A stretch of DNA of 34,557 nucleotides from JALEGB01 sp038530925 (GCA_038530925.1 JBCBCG010000012.1:1-34557), one strand, 5' to 3'; shown: positions 6,936-14,302, numbered from the stretch's first letter. Made by a program: numbers and translations. The notes: generated from the sequence alone by a model not told the origin.

Positions 6936-8205
6936 GCGGCGCGCGCATCATCCCGACCTGAGCAAGCTGCAGGGCTGGAAATCCGCCCGCGCCGAGGCCG
7001 ACATCCCCGAGAAGGAGTGGGAGAAAGAGGTGAAATGGGCCCTGGCCATGGGCCTGACCGCAGCCGGCAGCGTCGAGGATCGCTCGATCCCCACCTTCGC
7101 GCGCGGAGAGCTGCCGCATTACGCGGGCATCAACACCTTCCTCAAAGCGCCTTACGCCGAGGACGTTTCGGAAGTCGGCCTCTATGACGCCACCGTGCTC
7201 GGCGCGCCGTTCGATGGCGGCACGACCTATCGCGCCGGCACGCGGTTCGGCCCGCAAGGCATTCGCAAAATCTCCGCGCTCTACACGCCCTATAATTATG
7301 AGATGGGCATCGATCTGCGCGAGCAGATGAGCCTCTGCGACGCGGGCGACATCTTCACGATCCCCGCGAATATCGAGAAGACCTTCGACCAGATCAGCCG
7401 TGCGTGCGCGCATGTCTTCTCGTCAGGCTCGCTGCCGATCATCCTCGGCGGCGATCATTCGATCGGCTTTCCCACCGTGCGCGGCCTCGCCGAATGCACC
7501 TCGAAGACCATCGGCATCATCCATTTCGATCGGCATGCGGACATTCAGGAGAAAGACCTCGATGAGCGCATGCACACGACGCCTTGGTTCCATGCGACCA
7601 ATCTGCCGAACGTGCCGGCGAAGAACCTCGTCCAAGTCGGCATCGGCGGATGGCAAGTGCCGCGCGCCGCGGTGAAAACAGCCCGCGAGCGCGAGACCAA
7701 CATCATCACCATGTCCGATATGGAGCGGATGGGCCTCGACAAGACCGCGGAAATGGCGCTGGAGATGGCCTGGGACGGCGCGGATATGGTCTATGTCTCC
7801 TTTGACATCGACAGCGTGGATTGCGGTTTCGTTCCCGGCACGGGCTGGCCCGAGCCGGGCGGCTTCCTGCCGCGCGAGGCGCTGCATCTCGTCTCGAAAG
7901 TCGCCGCCGAAGGGATCTGCGGGCTCGAGGTGGTGGAGGTCTCTCCGCCCTACGACACCTCCGACATCACGGCGCTTTTGGCGACGCGGGTGATCGTGGA
8001 CGCGCTCGGCTCGATGGTCGCCGCCGGCAAGCTCGGCGCGCATAAGGGGCTCATCGACAAGCCGGTGACGCTCGAGAAGGGCGATTACGATCCGGGCGTC
8101 GACGGCCGGCGCTGGACCACTTCCGCCGCGGCGGCGAAGGGCGCGAAGAAGCCCGCGGTCAAAGCCGCCGCAAAGCCCGCGGCGAAGAAGCGAAAAAAGA
8201 GCTGA
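6838..8205 (+). CDS. gdmH: Guanidine hydrolase (guanidinase), GdmH-like ureohydrolase
   Basis: A 455-residue arginase/agmatinase-family enzyme. Candidate metal ligands are H207 (GGDHS), D231, H233 and D235 (DRHAD, where arginases have DAHxD), D323 and D325 (SFDID); E367 in EVVEVSP is the usual conserved glutamate. The long N-terminal region with WEKEVKWALAMGL, FARGELPHYAGINTFLKAPY and SALYTPYNYEMGIDLREQM matches my recollection of the Synechocystis nickel-dependent guanidine hydrolase GdmH (Sll1077) rather than ordinary agmatinase. The reaction is guanidine to urea plus ammonia. The guanidine-I riboswitch and importer upstream support this substrate. The start ATG has GGGAG eight bases upstream and lies inside the ATPase gene; no later ATG precedes the conserved region. 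The last ~28 residues are a lysine/alanine-rich tail absent from typical family members. Guanidinobutyrase or agmatinase activity remains possible. Confidence 0.87.
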   Translation: MMFPWDRPARPAPRPKAALRQRLAEFGPSLPHERRAHHPDLSKLQGWKSARAEADIPEKEWEKEVKWALAMGLTAAGSVEDRSIPTFARGELPHYAGINTFLKAPYAEDVSEVGLYDATVLGAPFDGGTTYRAGTRFGPQGIRKISALYTPYNYEMGIDLREQMSLCDAGDIFTIPANIEKTFDQISRACAHVFSSGSLPIILGGDHSIGFPTVRGLAECTSKTIGIIHFDRHADIQEKDLDERMHTTPWFHATNLPNVPAKNLVQVGIGGWQVPRAAVKTARERETNIITMSDMERMGLDKTAEMALEMAWDGADMVYVSFDIDSVDCGFVPGTGWPEPGGFLPREALHLVSKVAAEGICGLEVVEVSPPYDTSDITALLATRVIVDALGSMVAAGKLGAHKGLIDKPVTLEKGDYDPGVDGRRWTTSAAAAKGAKKPAVKAAAKPAAKKRKKS

Positions 8206-8207
8206 GG

Positions 8208-8639
8208 ATGCCGCACGACCATCCTTCGCATCCGCATCCCGCCGGCCATAACGGCCCGTCCGACCCGGCGCATCATCTCCATTCGCATATGACGCCGGAG
8301 GATGAGGCGGCGGAGCTGCAGGCGCTCTCAGCGCAGTTCATCGAAGGGTTCGCCGCCGCCAGCGACAAAGCCGCCTTCCTGCGCATCGCCGGCGTCCCGC
8401 TCGAGATCGAGAGCGAGACAGGCGGCGCGAAACTCAAACTGGTCGACGTCTCCGTCACCAGCCAATGGCAAGTCGGCGCCGCCTCCCCCGCCTTTGGCAG
8501 CGCTGAACTCGCCTATCTGCCATATCCTGGCGAGATGATCCGCGAACGCACCAATTGCGCGCTGACTTACGTCTCTCTGACGGAGCGCCGCGACATGGAT
8601 TTGCGCGCCTTCCTCTCTGCAGGACGCGCCGGCGCCTGA
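8208..8639 (+). CDS. Histidine-rich small protein, last gene of guanidine operon
   Basis: A 143-residue protein starting two bases after the hydrolase stop, so almost surely co-transcribed and translationally linked. Nine of the first 28 residues are histidine (positions 3, 5, 8, 10, 14, 22, 23, 25 and 27), a pattern used to bind nickel, cobalt or zinc. The remaining ~110 residues form a mixed domain (AAELQALSAQFIEGFAAASD, then VPLEIESETGGAKLKLVDVS, QWQVGAASPAFG, LPYPGEMIRERTNCALTYVS) that I do not recognise. There is no signal peptide or membrane segment. Because GdmH-type hydrolases need nickel and cyanobacterial loci carry HypA/HypB-like loaders that are absent here, a nickel storage or delivery role is an attractive inference, not a demonstrated one. 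Confidence 0.8.
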   Translation: MPHDHPSHPHPAGHNGPSDPAHHLHSHMTPEDEAAELQALSAQFIEGFAAASDKAAFLRIAGVPLEIESETGGAKLKLVDVSVTSQWQVGAASPAFGSAELAYLPYPGEMIRERTNCALTYVSLTERRDMDLRAFLSAGRAGA

Positions 8640-8803
8640 ACGCCTTGGCCTGAACCCTTTCGCCTGAGCGCGGCGCCTCTGCGGGGCGCTGGGCGCGCAA
8701 TTCATCCCCTTTCTCGCTTGAGACAGGACGGTCGTGGAGACGCGGCGTCCTTTGCCTCGCCTTCCGATCGAGAGACCGACGCCGCACATGGCCTGCGCGG
8801 CGG

Positions 8804-8827
8804 AACTTCATATGCAAACTTTCATAT
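8804..8827 (+). promoter_or_regulatory. Direct repeat AACTT(T)CATAT upstream of dsrE-like gene
   Basis: AACTTCATAT (8804-8813) is repeated as AACTTTCATAT (8817-8827), 13 bases apart, immediately upstream of the FNR-type box. The A/T-rich patch stands out from the surrounding GC-rich DNA. It could be an activator or ArsR-type repressor site or simply part of the promoter. The preceding bases 8640-8803 show no gene. Confidence 0.3.
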
Positions 8828-8831
8828 ATTA

Positions 8832-8845
8832 TTGATTCAAATCAA
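8832..8845 (+). promoter_or_regulatory. FNR/FixK-type binding site
   Basis: TTGATTCAAATCAA is a perfect match to the FNR/Anr/FixK/FnrL palindrome TTGAT-N4-ATCAA. It lies 86 bases before the ATG of the DsrE-like gene, a position compatible with activation under low oxygen. Confidence 0.7.
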
Positions 8846-8930
8846 AGCGGCGCGCGCCGGCGCATGGGCAACGTCGCCCTCACGCGAGCCGCAGCGCTCG
8901 CCGCCCCTCTGACAGACAAAGGATCGGATC

Positions 8931-9362
8931 ATGAAAAGCGTTCTCGCCGCGGCGATGATCGCCGCTTGCTGCGCCGGATCGGCGCTCGCGGACGACGCCA
9001 AGCGGCTGGTCACCATCGTCACCTCCGACCATCCCCAGACCCAGCTGATGAGCATGGTCCTGACCATGCAGTCCATCCGACAAGGCGCCGAGGCGAATAT
9101 CCTGCTCTGCGGCCGGGCCGGCGACCTCGCGCTGAAAGCCGCCCCCGAGGCCGCCACCGCCCCGCAGGCGCCCATGGGAATGAGCCCGCAAGGCCTGATG
9201 CAGAAGATCATGGGCGCGGGCGGCGCGGTTGAAGTCTGCGCGCTGTACTTGCCGAACAAAGGCGTCGGCGCAGAGGCGCTGCTCGACGGCGTCGGCGCCG
9301 CGAAGCCGCCCGAAATGGCCGCGCGGCTCCTCGACGACCAAGCCACGATCCTCTCCTTCTAA
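8931..9362 (+). CDS. Exported DsrE-family protein
   Basis: A 143-residue protein with a clear signal peptide (residues about 1-21, cleavage after ALA in GSALADDA). The mature part has the DsrE/F-like order: IVTSDHPQTQLMSMVLTMQ, QGAEANILLCGRAGDLAL, then a GGAVEVCALYLPNKG segment whose cysteine sits where DsrE proteins carry their sulfur-binding cysteine, and LLDGVGAAKPPEMAARLLDD. DsrE proteins carry persulfide sulfur in oxidation or relay pathways, usually in the cytoplasm; here export implies a periplasmic role. The gene is 19 bases upstream of an exported rhodanese and probably forms an operon with it. An FNR-type box precedes it. The substrate and partner remain unknown. Confidence 0.78.
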   Translation: MKSVLAAAMIAACCAGSALADDAKRLVTIVTSDHPQTQLMSMVLTMQSIRQGAEANILLCGRAGDLALKAAPEAATAPQAPMGMSPQGLMQKIMGAGGAVEVCALYLPNKGVGAEALLDGVGAAKPPEMAARLLDDQATILSF

Positions 9363-9381
9363 CGGCGAAAGGACCTCGCAG

Positions 9382-9981
9382 ATGAACGCGCTGAACGCTT
9401 TGCTCGCCGCCGCGCTGAGCCTCTCTCTTCTTCACGCAGGCGCCGCATCCGCCGCGCCGCCGCCGGAAGATCCGAACAAGCAAACCTCTTGGGGCCTCTA
9501 TCTCACCGCGAAAGAAGCCTATGAGAAGAAGCAAACCGAAGGCGACGCGGTGCTTTTCGTCGACGTCCGCGAGCCGATCGAGATCATGTTCGCCGGCTAC
9601 ACTGATGTGATCGACGTGAACGTTCCTTTTCTCCAAGTGAACCCATCGAAATGGAACCCAAAAAAGCCCAAATTCGCGATGGAGCGGAACCCTGATTTCG
9701 CGGCGGGCGTGCTCGCCGCGCTCGAAGCTAAAAGTTTGCCGAAAACGACGCCGATCATGCTGATGTGCCGCTCCGGCGGCACGCGCGGCGCGCCCTCGGC
9801 CAAAGCGCTCGAGGGTCTCGGCCTCTCGCAAGTCTATGTGGTGGTCGACGGGTTCGAAGGCCGCGCCGACAAAACCAATCCGAACGGACCATGGCGTCTG
9901 GTGGATGGCTGGAAGAACTCCGGCCTCCCTTGGGGCTACGATCTCAACCCTGAGAAAGTCCACACCCGCCCGGCTCAGTAA
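9382..9981 (+). CDS. Exported rhodanese-like sulfurtransferase
   Basis: A 199-residue protein with a signal peptide (about 1-24, ending ASAAP) and one rhodanese domain. It has FVDVREPIEIMFAGYTDVIDVNVPF for the entry strand and helix, and the active-site loop CRSGGTR (Cys about residue 131) that would carry the persulfide. An insertion, NPSKWNPKKPKFAMERN, precedes the catalytic half. The C-terminus (GPWRLVDGWKNSGLPWGYDLNP) resembles periplasmic rhodaneses found near sulfur or cytochrome genes. AAAGGA precedes the ATG, and the DsrE-like gene lies 19 bases upstream. The two exported proteins could pass sulfur between them; the source of the sulfur is not visible in this window. Confidence 0.88.
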   Translation: MNALNALLAAALSLSLLHAGAASAAPPPEDPNKQTSWGLYLTAKEAYEKKQTEGDAVLFVDVREPIEIMFAGYTDVIDVNVPFLQVNPSKWNPKKPKFAMERNPDFAAGVLAALEAKSLPKTTPIMLMCRSGGTRGAPSAKALEGLGLSQVYVVVDGFEGRADKTNPNGPWRLVDGWKNSGLPWGYDLNPEKVHTRPAQ

Positions 9982-10056
9982 GAAAGCCCCGCCCCTCATG
10001 AAGCGGCTTGTCCGCCGCCTTGAGCCGACGTCGTCACAACGTCTGGCTTGAGGCGG

Positions 10057-10077
10057 CGCGTGCGTCATCCGCACGCG
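10057..10077 (+). terminator. Hairpin after the rhodanese gene
   Basis: CGCGTGCG (10057-10064) pairs perfectly with CGCACGCG (10070-10077) around a five-base loop, 76 bases after the rhodanese stop. No T-run follows, so it may stabilise the transcript or act as a weak or factor-dependent end between converging units. Confidence 0.35.
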
Positions 10078-10135
10078 AACGCCGCGGCGGGCCTCGACGG
10101 CCCAAAGCGGCGTCCTCCCGCGCCGCGATCAGCCG

Positions 10136-10924
10136 CTAGTCTCGCACCGAGGCCGGCGTCGCCCCGTAAGCGCGCTTGAAGTGCCTCGCGAACCGCGAGG
10201 CGTCGTGATAGCCCACGCGATAGGCGATCTCCGCCACCGGCGCGCGCGTGGTTCGGAGCAGCGTCCGCGCCCAATCCATCCGTTCGGCGATCACATATTG
10301 GAGAGGCGAGCGGCCCGTCGCCGCCTTGAAGGCGCGGGAAAAATGAAACGGGCTCATCGCGGCCTCCCCCGCGATCGCCTCAAGCGAAAGATCGCTCGCG
10401 AGATGCTCCTCGATGTAAGCGAGCGCCCGGCGCAGCCTCGGATCCTCGATCTCTGGCGCGCGCGGCGCCGCAGCGGCGCTCAGGCGCTGCGTCACCATCA
10501 CAGCCTGCGCCGCGAGCGCTTGGCGCATGGTCTCGCGGTACAGGCGGCTCGTCTCCGCCTGCGGCGCAGCCGCGGCGAGCGCCATCTGCAGAAGCAACGG
10601 GTCATGCGCGCCGATATGCGGCGCGAAGGGCCGCCGCGGATCGAAGCCCGCCTCCTCGAGCAGCGCGTGATCGATCTCGACCAGAGCGAAGGCGTGCGCG
10701 GCGTCGTACTCGCAAAGGCCTTGCGCGCCGGCGGGCAGGATCCACCCTTCCTGCGCCGAAAGCGGCCGCGCCAGCCGCTGATCCGATCCAAGCGCGATCT
10801 GGTGGCTTGGCTGATCGACCAAGAAAACGCCGATCGAAAGACGCGCCATCTCGAATGCGCCGCCGCCCGCGGGCGTCTCAAGCCGCACGGCGCTTACATT
10901 CGGCGGGTTGCTCTTTGCGCCCAT
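10136..10924 (-). CDS. AraC-family transcriptional regulator
   Basis: A 262-residue protein. The C-terminal ~100 residues are the AraC double helix-turn-helix: LRRALAYIEEHLASDLSLEAIAGEAAMSPFHFSRAFKAATG, then PLQYVIAERMDWARTLLRTTRAPVAEIAYRVGYHDASRFARHFKRAYGATPASVR (shown in part by its key words). The N-terminal ~150 residues form a small-molecule sensing domain of the cupin kind (VDQPSHQIALGSDQ, EGWILPAGAQGLCEYD). Effector and targets are unknown. The next gene on this strand lies upstream (11002-11700), 77 bases away, and the rhodanese is convergent, so neither shows an obvious divergent target. Confidence 0.9.
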   Translation of the reverse strand: MGAKSNPPNVSAVRLETPAGGGAFEMARLSIGVFLVDQPSHQIALGSDQRLARPLSAQEGWILPAGAQGLCEYDAAHAFALVEIDHALLEEAGFDPRRPFAPHIGAHDPLLLQMALAAAAPQAETSRLYRETMRQALAAQAVMVTQRLSAAAAPRAPEIEDPRLRRALAYIEEHLASDLSLEAIAGEAAMSPFHFSRAFKAATGRSPLQYVIAERMDWARTLLRTTRAPVAEIAYRVGYHDASRFARHFKRAYGATPASVRD

Positions 10925-11001
10925 GCCGTGAAGATGGCGGCGCGCGCGAACGGGTCAATCGCACGCCGCCCCAAAACGGACCGGACGCTTCATTCAGAAG
11001 C

Positions 11002-11700
11002 TCAGTCTTTGCGTAGGAACGCCGGCGCAGCGTCAGGCGGCTCGGCGCCGTTCAATAAGCGATCATCATCCTCATAGCCGCCCGCCGCCATCCTCACCGG
11101 CAGCACGCCCGCCCAAACCGGCCAGCTGTAATCCTCCTCGTCGTCTTTCGGCCCGCCCTCGCGAATCTTCGCCGAGGCCTCGTCGATCGCCATGCCGAGC
11201 ACGGTCGTCGCTTTCAGCTCCTGCGCCGTCGCGGGCCGCAGCTGAGCCGCGCGCCCTGGAAAGAGGCCATCGATGAACGCGTCGAGCCGCGCGCTTTTCT
11301 GCGCGTCCTCGACTTTCCGCGCCACGCCGAACAGCGTCACCGACCGGCTGTTGACCGAGTGATGCATGCCGGAGCGCGCCAGCACGAACCCATCGAGGAT
11401 CGAGACCGTGAAACACACCTCCGCGCCCTCCGCGCCGCGCAGCGCCGCGCTCGCCGAGGAGCCGTGCCAATACACGTGATCGCCCTCGCGCCAATGCAGC
11501 GTCGGCGTCACGTAAGGCGCGCCGCCGAAGGCGTAGCCCACGGCGCAGAGCGGCGTCGCGTCCAAAATCGCGCGGATCGTCGCCTTATCGTAGCGCGCCT
11601 TATGCGGCGCGCGGCGCACGCGCGTCCGCTCGCTCGGGGCCGTCGCCATCCGCGTCTCCCGGCCTGCTTCGGCCGCGCCCGCATCGCTCCGCTCCGCCAT
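11002..11700 (-). CDS. PNPOx-like (flavin/pyridoxamine oxidase fold) protein
   Basis: About 232 residues from the ATG that follows AAAGGAG; longer in-frame extensions lack a ribosome-binding site. The core motifs ILDATPLCAVGYAFGGAPYVTPTLHWREGDHVYWHGSSASAAL, CFTVSILDGFVLARSGMHHSVNSRSVTLFG (given here as landmarks) and the C-terminal YSWPVWAGVLPV are typical of the FMN-binding split-barrel family related to pyridoxamine phosphate oxidase and NimA. The enzyme may bind FMN or PLP vitamers. It is divergent from a MocR-type regulator whose sensing domain binds PLP, a recurrent pairing that suggests the regulator controls it. Confidence 0.85.
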   Translation of the reverse strand: MAERSDAGAAEAGRETRMATAPSERTRVRRAPHKARYDKATIRAILDATPLCAVGYAFGGAPYVTPTLHWREGDHVYWHGSSASAALRGAEGAEVCFTVSILDGFVLARSGMHHSVNSRSVTLFGVARKVEDAQKSARLDAFIDGLFPGRAAQLRPATAQELKATTVLGMAIDEASAKIREGGPKDDEEDYSWPVWAGVLPVRMAAGGYEDDDRLLNGAEPPDAAPAFLRKD

Positions 11701-11799
11701 GGCGGATCTCCTTTCGATCAGTCCTTTTCGGTGGTGGTGTGAAAGCGCCTCTGGGCATAAGCTCGGATCGGACTGTGCAAAAGATCCAGTTTTTGAATT

Positions 11800-13272
11800 A
11801 TGCATCAGACCAATTTAGAGCCGGCGCTGCTGGCGATCAGCCTCTCGCGCCAGAGCGCCGAGCCCTTGCAGGCGCAGCTCGCCCATGCGCTGCGCACGCT
11901 GATCGATCGCGGGATCGCGCCGCCCGGCGCCCGCCTGCCGGCGAGCCGCGCCTTCGCGGCGGAGCTTGGGGTGAGCCGCGCGACGGCGGTGGCGGCGCTC
12001 GACCAACTGCGCGCGGAGGGCTACCTCGCCAGCCGCCGCGGCGCCGGCGTGTTCGTCGCCCATAATCTGCCGGACGCGCCCGACGCCGCGCCGCGCCCGC
12101 CAAGCCCTGCGCCCCCGCGCGCGGGCGCCCTTGCGCCCCCGCCGCCGACCGCGCCGCGCCCCTTCCACCCCTTCGAGGGCGGCGCCGATGAAACCCTGTT
12201 TCCCTATCGCGACTGGGCGCGCCTCCTCGAGAAAAGCTGGCGCGCGCCCGATCGCGCCGCGCTCTGCGCGCCCGATCCTTTCGGTTGGCCGCCGCTCCGC
12301 CGCGCCATCGCCGCCCATCTCGCCGCTTGGCGCGGCGTCGAAGACGATGGCGCGCCCATCGACCCGGCGCGCGTCATCATCACCGCGGGCGCGGCGGACG
12401 CGGCCAGCCTGATCGCGCGCGCCGCCTTCGCGCCAGGCGGCGCCATCGCGCTCGAGAACCCAGGCTATCGCCCCACGGAGCGCCGCTTTCAAGCGGCGGG
12501 CCTTGCGATCGTCGACGCGCCAGTCGACGCCAACGGCCTTGATCCCGAGCGTCTTCCGACCGCGGATGGCTGTTTTCTCACCCCCTCCCGCCACTACCCG
12601 CTCGGCGTCGCTCTGCCGCTGGCGCGGCGGCGCGCGCTTTTGGAGTGGGCCGGCGCCGCGGCCGCGCCGCGCGCCTTGATCGAGGATGATTACGACAGCG
12701 AATACCGCTATGAAGGCCGTCCGATCCCGGCTCTGGCCGCGCTCGATGACGGCGCGCATGTCCTCTATCTCGGCAGCTTCTCAAAGGTGTTCTCGCCGAC
12801 GCTGCGCCTTGGCTTTTTGGTCGCTCCCGCGCGCCTGATCGGCGCCTTCGCCGACGCTATCGCGGCCGACGGACCGCAAGCCTCGCTGATCCCGCAGCCG
12901 GCGCTGGCGGCGTTCATGGAGAGCGGCGGCTACGCGGCGCATGTGCGCCGCATGCGCCGGCGCTATGGCGAGCGGCGCAAAGCGCTGATCGCAGCGCTGC
13001 AGGTGACCATCGGCGATGATCTCAAACCCGCGCCGGAGCCGAGCGGCATGCATCTCGTCTGCCGCTTCAGCCCCGCGCTCGCGGCGCGGCTGACCGATGC
13101 CGAGGCCTCTGCGCGCGCAGCTGAGGCCGGCGTCTCGGCGCGCGCGCTCTCGAGCTTTTACCGCGACCCAGGCGCAGCGCCCTTCCAAGCGCTGATCCTC
13201 GGCTTCTCCGCCTTCGAGACCGCGGCGCTGGAGGCGGCGACGCATCGCCTCGCCTTAGCGCTCCGTCCCTGA
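11800..13272 (+). CDS. MocR/PdxR-type regulator (GntR HTH + aminotransferase domain)
   Basis: A 490-residue fusion. Residues about 20-88 are a GntR winged helix (LPASRAFAAELGVSRATAVA, DQLRAEGYLASRRGAGVFV). A proline/alanine-rich linker (about 90-122) leads to a fold-type I aminotransferase domain with D297 and Y299 (EDDYDSEY) and the PLP Schiff-base lysine at K329 (GSFSKVFSPTLRLGF). These regulators use PLP or an aldimine as effector and usually control a divergent gene. Here the divergent gene encodes a PNPOx-fold protein and the shared gap is only 99 bases. ACTG-N11-CAGT in that gap (11771 onward) is a candidate half-site pair. The ATG lies close to a short A/T-rich promoter-like stretch, with no strong Shine-Dalgarno. 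Confidence 0.92.
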   Translation: MHQTNLEPALLAISLSRQSAEPLQAQLAHALRTLIDRGIAPPGARLPASRAFAAELGVSRATAVAALDQLRAEGYLASRRGAGVFVAHNLPDAPDAAPRPPSPAPPRAGALAPPPPTAPRPFHPFEGGADETLFPYRDWARLLEKSWRAPDRAALCAPDPFGWPPLRRAIAAHLAAWRGVEDDGAPIDPARVIITAGAADAASLIARAAFAPGGAIALENPGYRPTERRFQAAGLAIVDAPVDANGLDPERLPTADGCFLTPSRHYPLGVALPLARRRALLEWAGAAAAPRALIEDDYDSEYRYEGRPIPALAALDDGAHVLYLGSFSKVFSPTLRLGFLVAPARLIGAFADAIAADGPQASLIPQPALAAFMESGGYAAHVRRMRRRYGERRKALIAALQVTIGDDLKPAPEPSGMHLVCRFSPALAARLTDAEASARAAEAGVSARALSSFYRDPGAAPFQALILGFSAFETAALEAATHRLALALRP

Positions 13273-13273
13273 G

Positions 13274-13322
13274 GGCGCGCGGCGGATGCGGGGTGGGCGG
13301 GCGGGAGCGTCCGCCGCGCGCC
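13274..13322. terminator. Long hairpin between convergent genes
   Basis: A 13-base stem, GGCGCGCGGCGGA (13274-13286) with TCCGCCGCGCGCC (13310-13322), lies between the 3' ends of the MocR gene and phnE. The symmetric position suits a two-way terminator, although neither side has a T-run. Confidence 0.45.
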
Positions 13323-13336
13323 TGCGCGCCGCGCAT

Positions 13337-14173
13337 CTACACGAGATACCTGCGGAGCTGGGCGGAGACGATGTCGATCAGGATCACGGCGATCACGATG
13401 ATGATGATCATCGCAGTGACCTCCGTGTATTTGAACGACCGGAACGTATCGTAGAAGGTCTGCCCGATCCCGCCGGCGCCGACGATGCCGAGCACGGTTG
13501 CCGAGCGCACATTGGTTTCGAAGCGGTAGAGCGACAGGCTCGACCAAAGCGGCAACACCTGCGGGATCACGCCATAGAGGATCTCTTGCAGGCGCGAGGC
13601 GCCGGTGGAGCGGATGCCCTCCACCGGGCGCGGATCGATCGCCTCCACCGCCTCGGAGAAGAGCTTCGAAATGATCCCAAGATTATGGACGAACAGCGCC
13701 ATCACGCCCGCGAACGGCCCGAGTCCGACGGCGACGACGAAGAGCAGCGCGAAGACCAGCTCATTGATCGCGCGGCAAGCGTCCATCAGCCGGCGCACCG
13801 GCTGCAAGATCCACCACGGCGCGATATTCGATGAAGACAAAAGAGCGAAGGGAATGCCGAACACAATCGACAGTACAGTTCCCCAAAACGCGATATAGAT
13901 AGTCTCCAGCATCTTTTCGATATAAAAATCTCGTCTTTCAAAATTCGGCGGAAAAAAATCGGCCATGTAAGTGGCCATGTTATCAGAATCAGTAATGAGA
14001 GAGGTCCAGTTATTGACCTCCGCCGGATAATAGCTGCCGCCCAGCAACAAAGCGAGCAGGAGCGCTGCGGCGGCGTAAGCGATGGTGATGCGCCAATCCG
14101 GCTTCAGCTGGGCCGCAACCTCCGGCGATAACGCGCCGCGGGCGACATCGCTTTCATTGATGGTGATCGCCAT
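13337..14173 (-). CDS. phnE: Phosphonate/phosphite-type ABC transporter permease
   Basis: A 278-residue inner-membrane permease of the PhnE family. The first helix (about 30-47) is followed by a ~50-residue periplasmic part, then helices near 95-112, 130-155, 165-180, and a C-terminal pair ending IIIIVIAVILIDIVSAQLRR. The EAA-like loop is seen around PVEGIRSTGASRLQEILYGVIPQ, and ATVLGIVGAGGIGQ is highly characteristic of PhnE. It lies 129 bases after phnD, separated by two hairpins. Codons for about residues 55-90 (bases 13905-14010) are unusually A/T-rich compared with the rest of the gene. It completes an importer with PhnC and PhnD; the substrate could be phosphonate, phosphite or another phosphorus oxyanion. 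Confidence 0.92.
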   Translation of the reverse strand: MAITINESDVARGALSPEVAAQLKPDWRITIAYAAAALLLALLLGGSYYPAEVNNWTSLITDSDNMATYMADFFPPNFERRDFYIEKMLETIYIAFWGTVLSIVFGIPFALLSSSNIAPWWILQPVRRLMDACRAINELVFALLFVVAVGLGPFAGVMALFVHNLGIISKLFSEAVEAIDPRPVEGIRSTGASRLQEILYGVIPQVLPLWSSLSLYRFETNVRSATVLGIVGAGGIGQTFYDTFRSFKYTEVTAMIIIIVIAVILIDIVSAQLRRYLV

Positions 14174-14206
14174 CGCGCGCCTCGCTCATCGCCGACTGAT
14201 CTCAGC

Positions 14207-14277
14207 AAAAAGAGCGGCTCGGCCGCTTCGCCGCGCCGCTCGGGAGCGCGCGCCGCCTCAAAAGACGAGGCGGCGCG
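14207..14277 (-). terminator. Tandem hairpins between phnD and phnE, the second with a T-run
   Basis: Reading on the minus strand after the phnD stop, an 11-base stem (arms 14267-14277 and 14249-14259) is followed by a second hairpin (GAGCGGC at 14235-14241 pairing with GCCGCTC at 14212-14218) and then TTTTT (14211-14207). This is a classic intrinsic terminator shape placed inside the operon, likely lowering permease expression and protecting the phnD message. Confidence 0.65.
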
Positions 14278-14302
14278 ACCCTAGATCACGGAGCGAGCCG
14301 GC

